The notes beneath the pieces are model-generated. The model was not told where the DNA came from. It made no database searches and saw only the letters and a program-made list of their open reading frames with translations. DNA of 64,000 bases from Candidatus Merdivicinus excrementipullorum (GTDB lineage Bacteria > Bacillota > Clostridia > Oscillospirales > Ruminococcaceae). Below are positions 36,473-44,199 of the stretch, in pieces. Numbering within the stretch: position 1 is the stretch's first letter; every line of letters starts with the position of its first letter. The stretch is taken from the NCBI GenBank assembly GCA_018716725.1, contig DVJP01000010.1, positions 22,429 through 86,428 on the forward strand. Reading direction: 5' to 3'. Both the position numbers and the translations under genes were made by a program.

Positions 36473-39133
36473 ATGAAAAATATCCGAATTCTTTGGAACA
36501 ATGGAAAGCATAAGGGGACAATTAGGGCCAGCCATGCAGAGATTGTACAGCCCACAGGCGTATTTGAATCACAAGAACTGGAATTGTGCTTTGACAGGGA
36601 AACAACCGGCCTGGGGGCAAACACTACTTTGGTGAACGTATGCACGGATCGTGATCCGTTCAGTTTTTTGCTGCGTGATGTTCATAGGGAAAACCCCATA
36701 TATCTTCCCAAATACAGTGTAGTCGTTACAGATGCTGACGACCGCAGAAGCTATGAGCAAATTGTAGCGGGCATTACTTCTAAGGGACGCAAGACGAAAC
36801 TCCAGCAGATGGAAGCGGAAGAAGAATATAGTTATGAAAAAGCCGCAAAGGAAACCAGAGATCTCCCCGGACCGGCATGGCTGGGTATCTCTAAGGATAT
36901 GCGGTTTTTTGAAGTGGGATTACGATCGAAATCCTGCGGGAACGATCAGGAGAGTTATGACTATGTCACTCCTCGGTTTTTCGATTCACAGGCAATCAAA
37001 ACTCAAGATCCTGACATTTGGTCCAAAAAGCTTGAATGTCCGGAGATGAATGGCAGTTCAAATTTAAAATTCAGTATGATGGCGGGACGTGGAATTGGCT
37101 GCCGCCATGAGGTTACGCGGCGTTTGGAAGATGGATACCTTCCCATTTTGAACGCGTGGAATGAAGATGAAGGCATTCGTTACACCATGCAGTTTTTTGC
37201 CACGCTGGAATCCAGCCCTTTTACGAATTCCGCTATTCGAGGCACCGATATGTATGCGGCGCACGCGATGGGGCAGGGGCATATGCTGACTGACGAGCAG
37301 CGGCAGCACACCAAATCAATTCTCGACGAGGAATTAGTGCGGGAAGAAGAAACCGTTATGTACGTCCGTGTTATCGCGGAAAATCATACAGATGCGCCCG
37401 TTTATAGCTTTATCGCAGCTCCGGATCCTATTCCTGGGTGGGACTGGTCGTATCCGGTTCCGGATCTTCGCTATGATGCAGAAAATGGATATCTTTATTC
37501 TCCTATAACTGGAAAGGTTTTATGTATCTACACGGTGGATGGGCAGCCAATGCCGCAGATAGAAATGTCCGCGCTTTTATCTCCAGGGCAGAAGATGGTA
37601 TTTGAATACAAGATCCCCCATCGTCCTATTTCTCAGGAGCGGGCATTCCAGTTAAAACGGCTGTCTTATGATGAAAAATTTGCAGAGGCTAAGGTATTCT
37701 GGGAAAACGAGTTGAAGGGCAGCGCCAAAATTTCACTTCCTGAAAAGCGGATTGAGGAAATGATTAAAGCCGGACTGCTGCACATGGATATCGGCTACTT
37801 TGGTAAAAATCCGGATAAACCAGTGGTACCCATTGTGGGCGTCTATACCGGTATTGGTTCCGAAAGTTCCCCAGGCATTCAGTTTTTGGACACAGTAGGT
37901 TTGCACGATCTGGCCAAACGGGCCTTGCAGTTCTTTTTAGAATTACAGCGGGAAGATGGGTTTATCCAAAACCACGGCGGATATATGCTGGAAACCGGAT
38001 GTGTGCTGTGGACCATGGGAGAGCACTACCGGATGACTCGTGATAGAGAATGGCTGCTGTCTGTGAAGGATAACGTGGTCCGGGCTTGTGATTATCTGCT
38101 TCGTTGGCGGGAAGAGAATCTTGGGGATGAGCTAAAGCATGGAAACGGATACGGTATGATCAGCGGCCGGGTTTCGGACCCTATGGATTTTTTCCGTTCT
38201 TTTATGTTAAACGCTGGAACTTATGAGGGATTAGCTCGCGCATCGGAGATGTTGGCGGATTGCGACCCGATGAATGCCGAGCGTATCCATTTAGCAGCCG
38301 CAGAATTGAAAGAAAATATCCTGGAATCCTTCCGTGCGAATCTGGCAAAATCTCCTGTTCTTCCGGCAGGTGATGGAACATGGTATCAAGCTTCAGCCCC
38401 CTGGACGGAATACGCCGGTCCGCTGACTTTGTATTCAGAAGGAGGAAGATGGTTTACCCATGGCGCGTTTACCTGCCGCGACCAGGAAAGCTCTATGTAT
38501 CTGGTTCTTCATGAGGTGATCGACGCCGCTGATCCGCTTTGTGATGACATTGTAAAATTCTATACAGAGTATTTGATGATTAATAATACCGGATTTTCAC
38601 AATCTTATTATAGTCCGCATCCTTATGCCCACGCTTTGCGCGGAGAAGCAAAACCGTTCTTAAAAGAATTTTACTCTGGGTTTGCCTCTCTGGCGGATCG
38701 GGAAACTTACAGCTTCTGGGAACATTACTTTCATGCAAGCCAGCACAAACTACACGAAGAAACTTGGTTTCTCATGCGATGCCGCTGGATGTTGTGCATA
38801 GAAGAATATCAAAAGAAAACCCTAAAACTGATGAACGTTGTCCCAAGGAAATGGCTGACGGATGGAGAGACGATTGAGGTACTGGGGTTAAACAGCTATT
38901 TTGGAAAAGTAAGTTACCGTGTGGAATCCAAGGTGGGAGTTGGACGCATCAAAGTTTGGATTAATATAAACAGCGATGGATTTCCAAAGGTAAAAACTCT
39001 TACAATTCGACTGCCGCATCCGGAAGAAAATAAAAAGGCCCGTTTTACAACAGCAGGCGCCTACTGTGCTGCAACAGAAACTGTAACGCTGGAAGATTTT
39101 GACGGATTTGCAGAATTTGAGTTGATTTTCTAG
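36473..39133 (+). CDS. large six-hairpin (alpha/alpha barrel) glycosidase-like protein
   Basis: This 886-residue protein has no signal peptide and a start at ATG 36473 after AAAGGAA. Residues 1-430 look beta-rich. Residues 430-790 look like an (alpha/alpha)6 toroid: G-S-E-S-S-P-G-I-Q-F-L-D near 464, D-G-F-I-Q-N-H-G-G-Y near 500 and D-Q-E-S-S-M-Y near 678. A beta-sandwich tail follows. This architecture is shared by rhamnosidases and several other inverting glycosidases, but I cannot assign a family. As the last gene of the dehydratase operon it is the best candidate for the enzyme that first cuts the imported oligosaccharide. Confidence 0.6.
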   Translation: MKNIRILWNNGKHKGTIRASHAEIVQPTGVFESQELELCFDRETTGLGANTTLVNVCTDRDPFSFLLRDVHRENPIYLPKYSVVVTDADDRRSYEQIVAGITSKGRKTKLQQMEAEEEYSYEKAAKETRDLPGPAWLGISKDMRFFEVGLRSKSCGNDQESYDYVTPRFFDSQAIKTQDPDIWSKKLECPEMNGSSNLKFSMMAGRGIGCRHEVTRRLEDGYLPILNAWNEDEGIRYTMQFFATLESSPFTNSAIRGTDMYAAHAMGQGHMLTDEQRQHTKSILDEELVREEETVMYVRVIAENHTDAPVYSFIAAPDPIPGWDWSYPVPDLRYDAENGYLYSPITGKVLCIYTVDGQPMPQIEMSALLSPGQKMVFEYKIPHRPISQERAFQLKRLSYDEKFAEAKVFWENELKGSAKISLPEKRIEEMIKAGLLHMDIGYFGKNPDKPVVPIVGVYTGIGSESSPGIQFLDTVGLHDLAKRALQFFLELQREDGFIQNHGGYMLETGCVLWTMGEHYRMTRDREWLLSVKDNVVRACDYLLRWREENLGDELKHGNGYGMISGRVSDPMDFFRSFMLNAGTYEGLARASEMLADCDPMNAERIHLAAAELKENILESFRANLAKSPVLPAGDGTWYQASAPWTEYAGPLTLYSEGGRWFTHGAFTCRDQESSMYLVLHEVIDAADPLCDDIVKFYTEYLMINNTGFSQSYYSPHPYAHALRGEAKPFLKEFYSGFASLADRETYSFWEHYFHASQHKLHEETWFLMRCRWMLCIEEYQKKTLKLMNVVPRKWLTDGETIEVLGLNSYFGKVSYRVESKVGVGRIKVWININSDGFPKVKTLTIRLPHPEENKKARFTTAGAYCAATETVTLEDFDGFAEFELIF

Positions 39134-39170
39134 CAGGTTTGTATTACTGTAAATTGTGCTGATTTTTTAA

Positions 39171-39248
39171 GGGCGGAACGGTTGTAGACCTGGATTTAAT
39201 ATCCGATAGGCCGGCGCAAGGGTTTAAATCCCCTTCTCTCCGCCGCCA
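39171..39248 (+). tRNA. divergent tRNA-like gene, UAA in anticodon loop
   Basis: GGCGGA (39172-39177) pairs with TCCGCC (39239-39244), followed by G and an encoded CCA (39246-39248). A T-arm-like hairpin AAGGG-TTTAAAT-CCCCTT lies at 39218-39235. An anticodon-like hairpin TGGA-TTTAATA-TCCG at 39191-39205 places TAA at positions 34-36. The D-arm is reduced (GGT-TGTAG-ACC at 39180-39190), the variable region is about 12 bases and the T-arm and acceptor are not separated in the canonical 7/5 way. An intrinsic terminator follows at 39264. It may be a functional unusual tRNA, a tRNA-like regulatory RNA or a decayed tRNA; the cloverleaf was drawn by eye. Confidence 0.45.
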
Positions 39249-39263
39249 GGCTTATCCCAAGGC

Positions 39264-39297
39264 AAAACGCACACTCACATTTGTGGGTGTGCGTTTT
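39264..39297 (+). terminator. terminator of tRNA-like gene
   Basis: AACGCACACTCAC (39266-39278) pairs with GTGGGTGTGCGTT (39283-39295) with one mismatch-like position and is followed by TTTTAT. It also serves to end readthrough from the glycosidase operon. Confidence 0.8.
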
Positions 39298-39299
39298 TA

Positions 39300-39328
39300 T
39301 AATAAAACGCATTCCGAATCGGAATGCG
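39300..39328 (-). terminator. terminator of redox operon
   Basis: CGCATTCCG and CGGAATGCG (39308-39328) form a perfect nine-pair stem with a three-base loop; on the minus strand TTTTATT follows. A second, longer perfect hairpin lies upstream at 39384-39415. Confidence 0.8.
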
Positions 39329-39383
39329 AGGATACCTACAAATAGCTTGCGGGCCGCATGCGCTTGGGGCGCGAGAAATAGAC

Positions 39384-39415
39384 TGATGGCATGGCCTAAA
39401 AAGGCCATGCCATCA
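39384..39415 (-). repeat. perfect 13-pair hairpin at 3' end of redox operon
   Basis: TGATGGCATGGCC (39384-39396) and GGCCATGCCATCA (39403-39415) are exact complements with loop TAAAAA. It lies 32 bases after the last stop codon of the minus-strand operon and has no T-run after it, so it probably protects the mRNA 3' end. The remaining 39329-39446 stretch has no gene. Confidence 0.7.
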
Positions 39416-39446
39416 ATCAAAGCTGTGAGAGGTACCGCAAAGGGCC

Positions 39447-39689
39447 TCAATTTAACTTGGCAAGAACTTCCTTGCGGAACAGCTCCTCTGTGGTTTCCGG
39501 AGTGAAGGTGAACAGCGTGCCGTCAATTGTCACACAGACGCCTTTTTCACAGTTCCCCGTGCAGAAGGAGGCGGCCAGCGTGATCTTGTCCTCCAGATTA
39601 TTCTCCTGAATCAGACGCTGGATGGTTTCCAGGACCTGATGAGAACCCCGAACATGGCAGGAGCTGCCAAGACAAACGGTAAGTTTCAT
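39447..39689 (-). CDS. thioredoxin-like [2Fe-2S] ferredoxin (NuoE-like)
   Basis: This 80-residue protein has the four cysteines of the thioredoxin-fold [2Fe-2S] family: C-L-G-S-S-C near residue 6 and F-C-T-G-N-C near 43. Such modules transfer electrons in NuoE/HydC-type and bifurcating complexes. It is the last gene of the redox operon, 15 bases after the small membrane protein gene, with AGGAGG before the ATG. It may be an electron shuttle between the Flx/Hdr complex and partners. Confidence 0.85.
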   Translation of the reverse strand: MKLTVCLGSSCHVRGSHQVLETIQRLIQENNLEDKITLAASFCTGNCEKGVCVTIDGTLFTFTPETTEELFRKEVLAKLN

Positions 39690-39704
39690 ATTGAAATTAC
39701 CTCC

Positions 39705-40010
39705 TTAGTTCTTGCGGTCAGCGATCGCATCCAGCCGTTTATTGCGGAAATACAGGATGATATCGACGGTAACGAAGATGATATTCGGCCAGTACATGAT
39801 AAAGGCCAGGTTGTAAGGCTCAATCTGCCCCTGAGAGATCAGGATGATTTTGGAGATAATGCCGCAGACATAGCCCAGTGCGATGCAGATGGTGAAGGTA
39901 ACCGAACTGCCTTTTGCCGTTCTGGATTTGAAGGAACGGTAGCATTTCAGCGGCCAGGAAATGCCGAAGGACAGGATCATTAAAAATTCAAGTACTTCTG
40001 GAATGGACAT
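39705..40010 (-). CDS. three-helix membrane protein, SemiSWEET/PQ-loop-like
   Basis: This 101-residue protein has three predicted transmembrane helices and the pattern W-P-L-K-C-Y-R-S-F-K-S-R-T-A-K-G-S-S near 19-36, which resembles the PQ-loop region of bacterial SemiSWEET proteins. These dimerise to transport small sugars or related solutes. Inside a fumarate/redox operon, a dicarboxylate or other small-molecule role is conceivable but unproven. It is the only membrane protein of the operon. Confidence 0.6.
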   Translation of the reverse strand: MSIPEVLEFLMILSFGISWPLKCYRSFKSRTAKGSSVTFTICIALGYVCGIISKIILISQGQIEPYNLAFIMYWPNIIFVTVDIILYFRNKRLDAIADRKN

Positions 40011-40042
40011 GAGGATTCCTCCTGCTTTTATTTTTTCGGGAA

Positions 40043-41638
40043 TTATTTATGCCGTCTGTAATCAGGCAGCAGTTTGGGAGAGACAATATCCGAATGGATA
40101 CCGGCTTCTTCCATCTCTTTTTTGAAAGCGTCCACATGCGCCAGAGTCAATTCGCTGACCTGAACATCCTTGGATTTCTCCGCGGCGTTGCGGCCGGCGT
40201 TGCGGCCGAAAACAATGATGTCCAGCAGAGAGTTGCCCATCAGACGGTTGCGGCCGTGGATGCCTCCGACAGCTTCGCCGGCAACAAAGAGGTTTTCCAC
40301 GTTGCTCTGGCCGTTGCTGGCGATGTCGATGCCGCCGTTTTGATAATGCAGGGTGGGGTAAACCAGAATGGGTTCTTTACGGATGTCAATATCATATTTG
40401 CCGAACATCCGCAGCATGGCGGGGATGCGTTTTTCGATAGTGCCTTCGCCGCCCTTCAGCTCGATCATCGGGGTGTCCAGCCAAACGCCGACGCCCTCGG
40501 GGGTCGTAACGCCCTTGCCCCGGTCGGAGCACTCCCGGATGATGGACGCGGCGGAAACGTCGCGGGTTTCCAGGGGATGCATGAACACTTCGCCGTCAAC
40601 GTTAATGAGCTTCGCGCCCAAAGAACGGACCTTCTCGGTGACCAGCGCGCCGAAAATCTGCTCGGGGTAAGCCGCGCCGGTGGGATGGTACTGGAGGGTG
40701 TCGGGGTAGAGCAGCTTCGCGCCGGCCCGGTAAGCGAGGATCAGGCCGTCGGCGGTAGCGCCGTAATGGTTGGAGGTGGGGAAGCCCTGGTAGTGGAGGC
40801 GTCCTGCGCCGCCGGTGGCGATAATCACGGTTTTAGCCCGTGCAATGAGGATTTCCTGGGTTTCCATGTTTAAAAGGACCGCGCCGGCCGCGTTGCCGTT
40901 CTTGTCCAGAATCAGCTCAATGGCGGCGGTGAAATCCACCACCGGGATACCCCGGTTGAGAACCTCGTCCCGGAGGGTGCGCATGATCTCCGCGCCGGAA
41001 TAGTCCTTGGCCGCATGCATACGCTTGCGGGAGGTGCCGCCGCCGTGGGTGGTAATCATGGTGCCGTCGGGGGCCTTGTCGAACTCTACGCCCAGGTTGT
41101 TGAGCCACTGGATCGCCTCGGGGGCTTCGCTGACCAGCTTATAGAGCAGTTCCGGCTTGGCAGCGAAATGGCCGCCGCCGAAAGCGTCCAGGTAATGAAT
41201 GGCGGGGCTGTCGTTGGGCTTGTCCGCCGCCTGGATGCCGCCTTCCGCCATCATGGTGTTGGCGTCGCCGATGCGCAGCTTGGTGACGATCATGGCCTTA
41301 GCGCCGGCATTGTCCGCCTCAATAGCAGCGGAAGCGCCCGCGCCGCCGCCGCCGATGATGAGCACGTCCACATCGTAGTCCACATGGCTTAAATCGATCT
41401 TGGCGGGGTCAATGCGGCTGTTGGCCTGAAGCAGGGCCGCCAGCTCTTTGGGAACCTTCTCGCCCTTGTTGGGACCTACCGCCAGCACGTCGAATTCTTC
41501 CTGACGGTAGTCGGGGTGATAGGTTTTCAGGAGGGTATCCTTCTCTTCCGCGGTCATTCTTCTGGGTTCCATCACGGCATTGGCCGCGCGGTTGGCCTCT
41601 ACCTTCTTCATGGATTCCAGCATTTCTTTTGTATACAT
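40043..41638 (-). CDS. fumarate reductase/TfrA-like flavoprotein subunit
   Basis: This 531-residue protein starts at ATG 41638 (AAGGAGGG upstream; the longer frame overlaps the previous gene). About 88 extra N-terminal residues precede the FAD-binding I-I-G-G-G-G-A-G-A near 94. FrdA-type motifs follow: A-E-G-G-I-Q-A-A near 127, T-H-G-G-G-T near 197, H-Y-Q-N-G-G-I near 443 and a G-R-N-R-L-M-G-N-S-L-L segment near 477 carrying the active-site Arg. Where FrdA has the FAD-linking His (S-H-T) this protein has A-N-T, so FAD should be non-covalent. It resembles the soluble thiol:fumarate reductase TfrA more than membrane FrdA. It reduces fumarate to succinate, by inference. Confidence 0.8.
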   Translation of the reverse strand: MYTKEMLESMKKVEANRAANAVMEPRRMTAEEKDTLLKTYHPDYRQEEFDVLAVGPNKGEKVPKELAALLQANSRIDPAKIDLSHVDYDVDVLIIGGGGAGASAAIEADNAGAKAMIVTKLRIGDANTMMAEGGIQAADKPNDSPAIHYLDAFGGGHFAAKPELLYKLVSEAPEAIQWLNNLGVEFDKAPDGTMITTHGGGTSRKRMHAAKDYSGAEIMRTLRDEVLNRGIPVVDFTAAIELILDKNGNAAGAVLLNMETQEILIARAKTVIIATGGAGRLHYQGFPTSNHYGATADGLILAYRAGAKLLYPDTLQYHPTGAAYPEQIFGALVTEKVRSLGAKLINVDGEVFMHPLETRDVSAASIIRECSDRGKGVTTPEGVGVWLDTPMIELKGGEGTIEKRIPAMLRMFGKYDIDIRKEPILVYPTLHYQNGGIDIASNGQSNVENLFVAGEAVGGIHGRNRLMGNSLLDIIVFGRNAGRNAAEKSKDVQVSELTLAHVDAFKKEMEEAGIHSDIVSPKLLPDYRRHK

Positions 41639-41651
41639 GAACTGGCCCTCC

Positions 41652-42326
41652 TTATTTCTCAATCTCTCTGTGGTTGTAAAGTTCCTGCATCTCTTCCAGA
41701 GGCTTCTGCATCAGGCCCTCCAGCAGTTCCTTGAAGTCGCCGTTTTGGATTTCGCGGACCCGGTTTTCCAGGTGCTCCGATTTGGGAGCCAGGTATTTGC
41801 CGTTCAGACGGCGGGCCAGCATGGCCACCTGGGGATGAGAAATTCCAGCCGGGCAGCGGGAAGAGCAGACGCCGCACATAACGCAGTCAAAGGACTCCTC
41901 GGCGCACTTCTCAAAGTCACCCCGCTGGGCATAGGCGATGTACTGCATAACGTTCAGGCCCTGGGTGCAGCTCTTGGTGCAGGCGTTGCAGCCGATGCAG
42001 GCGTAGATTTCCGGGTAAAGCTGCATCATGATCTGCTGGGTGGGGGAAATCTTCTCGATGTCGTAAACCTGTTTAATCAGCGGGAAGAAGGGGAGGGTCG
42101 CAACATACATGTTGTCCTCCACCTTGGTCTGGCAAGCCAGGCAGACCTTCAGCTCCCGGTCGCCTTTTATACGGTAGATGGTGGCGCAGGCGCCGCAGAA
42201 GCCGTTTCGGCAGCCGCAGCCGCGGATGAGCTGGTAGCCCGCGTATTCCATCGCTTTCATAATGGTCAAGTTAGAGGGGACTTCATATTGTTTCCCCATC
42301 AAAAAAATATGAACCATTTTTTCCAT
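41652..42326 (-). CDS. fumarate reductase/TfrB-like iron-sulfur subunit
   Basis: This 224-residue protein has an N-terminal plant-type [2Fe-2S] motif (C-G-C-R-N-G-F-C-G-A-C near 37, a later Cys near 62) and two complete four-Cys clusters, C-I-G-C-N-A-C-T-K-S-C near 110 and C-V-M-C-G-V-C-S-S-R-C near 148. FrdB normally carries one [3Fe-4S] cluster; here both look like [4Fe-4S]. It lacks the CCG domain fused to methanogen TfrB, which fits with a separate HdrB in this operon. No FrdC/D membrane anchors are encoded, so the complex should be soluble. Confidence 0.85.
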   Translation of the reverse strand: MEKMVHIFLMGKQYEVPSNLTIMKAMEYAGYQLIRGCGCRNGFCGACATIYRIKGDRELKVCLACQTKVEDNMYVATLPFFPLIKQVYDIEKISPTQQIMMQLYPEIYACIGCNACTKSCTQGLNVMQYIAYAQRGDFEKCAEESFDCVMCGVCSSRCPAGISHPQVAMLARRLNGKYLAPKSEHLENRVREIQNGDFKELLEGLMQKPLEEMQELYNHREIEK

Positions 42327-42341
42327 TGCGCTACTCTCCTT

Positions 42342-43169
42342 TTAATACTCGTTGGGAAGCTCGTCAAGCTGGTCGAAGCGGAACACCGGGCCGTCTTTGC
42401 AGACGTACTTGCTGCCGATGTTGCAGCGGCCGCATTTGCCGACGCCGCACTTCATGCGCAGCTCCATAGTGGTGTAAACCTGGGTTTCCTGGAAGCCAAG
42501 CTCCTTGAGGCCCTGTAAGGTAAACTTAATCATAACGGGCGGTCCGCAGAGAACGACGGTCATTCCCACGTCAGGATTCAGTTCCTTGACGAAGTTGGGA
42601 ACAAAGCCCACGTGGCCGTCCCAGCCCTCCTGCTCCCGGTCGATGGTCAGGTTGACCTCAATGTTGGGGTCAGCCATCCACTCGTTCAGGATCTCCTGGT
42701 AATCGAGCAGGTCGTCCTTGGAACGGGAGCCGTAGACGATGCGGATGCGGCCGTAGCTTTCCCGTTTGGCGCGGCAGTAGTTGATGACCGAGTGAAGGGG
42801 AGCCAGGCCGACGCCGCCGGCGACGAAAAGAAGGTCCTTCCCCTTGAAATCGGTGTCCACCGGGAAACCGTTGCCGTATGGCCCGCGAATGGTGATCTGC
42901 TGGCCCACATCCATGGCGTGGAGCCAGCTGGTGAGGCAGCCGCATTTTTTAATGGAGAACTCCATGTACTCTTCCAGGGTAGGGGAGGAGGTAATGGAGA
43001 ACATCGCCTCGCCGACGCCGGGGATTGAAAGCATTGCGCACTGACCGGGGACGTGTTCAAATACCTTTTTGCCGTCCAAGCCGACTACCCGAAAGGTTTT
43101 GATGTCCGGGGTGTCGACGCGGATGTCGGTCACAACGCCAATTTTGGGGATCAATGTTTCATTATTCAT
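42342..43169 (-). CDS. flxA: FAD/NAD(P)-binding oxidoreductase, FlxA-like
   Basis: This 275-residue ferredoxin-reductase-fold protein has a FAD-binding barrel (G-Q-C-A-M-L-S-I near 42, S-I-T-S-S-P near 58), a pyridine-nucleotide domain (F-V-A-G-G-V-G-L-A-P-L near 115, L-C-G-P-P near 208) and a C-terminal [2Fe-2S] motif C-G-V-G-K-C-G-R-C near 240 with a later C. It matches the FlxA/PyrK/AsrB group and is the expected NADH entry point of the Flx-Hdr complex. Confidence 0.85.
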   Translation of the reverse strand: MNNETLIPKIGVVTDIRVDTPDIKTFRVVGLDGKKVFEHVPGQCAMLSIPGVGEAMFSITSSPTLEEYMEFSIKKCGCLTSWLHAMDVGQQITIRGPYGNGFPVDTDFKGKDLLFVAGGVGLAPLHSVINYCRAKRESYGRIRIVYGSRSKDDLLDYQEILNEWMADPNIEVNLTIDREQEGWDGHVGFVPNFVKELNPDVGMTVVLCGPPVMIKFTLQGLKELGFQETQVYTTMELRMKCGVGKCGRCNIGSKYVCKDGPVFRFDQLDELPNEY

Positions 43170-43170
43170 A

Positions 43171-44196
43171 TCACAGTTCTCCTTCCAAGCTTTTTGCCAC
43201 CTTGACGATGTTCATGGAGATGGGGCACTTGGAGAGACAGCGCCCGCAGCCGACACAGCCGTAAATGCCGTCGTTGTTGGCCGGGAAATACACCAGCTTG
43301 TGCATGAACCGCTGGCGGAACCGTTCGAGCTGGCTGGTTCTGGGGTTGCCGCTCGCCATCAGGGTAAAATCGGAGTACATGCAGGAGTCCCAGCAGCGGA
43401 AGCGGGTGACGCCGTTTCCGGTGTCAAAGTCCCGGATGTCGTAGCACTGGCAGGTGGGGCAGACGAAGGTGCAGGTGCCGCAGCCCAGGCAGCTTTCCGA
43501 AAGCTCCTTCCACTTGGGGGAATCGAAGGCTTTCATCAGAACGTCGCCGCCGAATTTGCCGGTGGAGAAATTCGCAAGGGGCAGCTTCTTCATCAGGGCG
43601 GAAACATCTTCCTGCTGGGCCTTGACGGCATCCTCGCCGCCTTCTTCCAGCAGCCCTCCGGCCAGCTCCGCGAATTTTTTGCCCTTTTCGGTGTTGACGG
43701 AGAGGTAGAGGTTCTCCTCGTCCATCCAGCAGCTTACGTCGCCCTCCGGATGGGTGGGATCAATGCCGAAGCTCTGGCAGAAGCAGGTTTCTTCGGGGCG
43801 GGTGCAGGCCATGGTAACCACAATGCCGTGCTCCCGGCGGGACTGGTAATAGGTGTCCGCCGGCTCCGTCAGGAACACGCGGTCCAGGATGGAGAAGCTG
43901 CGGGCGTCGCAGGCACGCACGCCGAATACGACGAAATCCTCCTGCTCGGAACGGGGGTCGATGATCTCGATTTCCTTGCCCTTCATTTTGAAATCCACCA
44001 GGTTTTCAGTCTGGGGGAAGAAGAAGTCCTTGGCGCTGCGGACGGTGTTGAGGGCGCGGCTCAGCTCTGCGCCTTCGGTCCATTTCCGGTAGTTGGCGCG
44101 GCCGCTGGAAGGATCGTCTACCGGCAGGTAGAGGGTGCATCCGGCGGAAACCGCGGCGAACAGGTCATTGAGTTTTGCAAGGGAAAGTTTCAGCAT
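43171..44196 (-). CDS. flxB: 4Fe-4S dicluster protein, FlxB/AsrA-like
   Basis: This 341-residue protein has a conserved N-terminal domain (V-V-F-G-V-R-A-C-D near 89, C-F-C near 138) and two [4Fe-4S] clusters: C-L-G-C-G-T-C-T-F-V-C near 235 and C-V-G-C-G-R-C-L-S-K-C near 312. This is the organisation of anaerobic sulfite reductase subunit A and FlxB, which relay electrons from the FAD/NAD subunit. The stop lies one base from the start of the next gene, so translation is coupled. Confidence 0.75.
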   Translation of the reverse strand: MLKLSLAKLNDLFAAVSAGCTLYLPVDDPSSGRANYRKWTEGAELSRALNTVRSAKDFFFPQTENLVDFKMKGKEIEIIDPRSEQEDFVVFGVRACDARSFSILDRVFLTEPADTYYQSRREHGIVVTMACTRPEETCFCQSFGIDPTHPEGDVSCWMDEENLYLSVNTEKGKKFAELAGGLLEEGGEDAVKAQQEDVSALMKKLPLANFSTGKFGGDVLMKAFDSPKWKELSESCLGCGTCTFVCPTCQCYDIRDFDTGNGVTRFRCWDSCMYSDFTLMASGNPRTSQLERFRQRFMHKLVYFPANNDGIYGCVGCGRCLSKCPISMNIVKVAKSLEGEL

Positions 44197-44199
44197 GGC

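Noticed and set aside
39171..39248. Standard tRNA-Leu(UAA), tRNA-Sec or tRNA-Pyl
   Set aside because: Too short for the long variable arm of tRNA-Leu, anticodon not UCA or CUA; only the short D-loop recalls tRNA-Pyl, so it is reported as a divergent tRNA-like gene instead.
39196..39450. Minus-strand frame of 84 codons after the ferredoxin gene
   Set aside because: It consists of the two hairpins, the tRNA-like gene complement and terminators.
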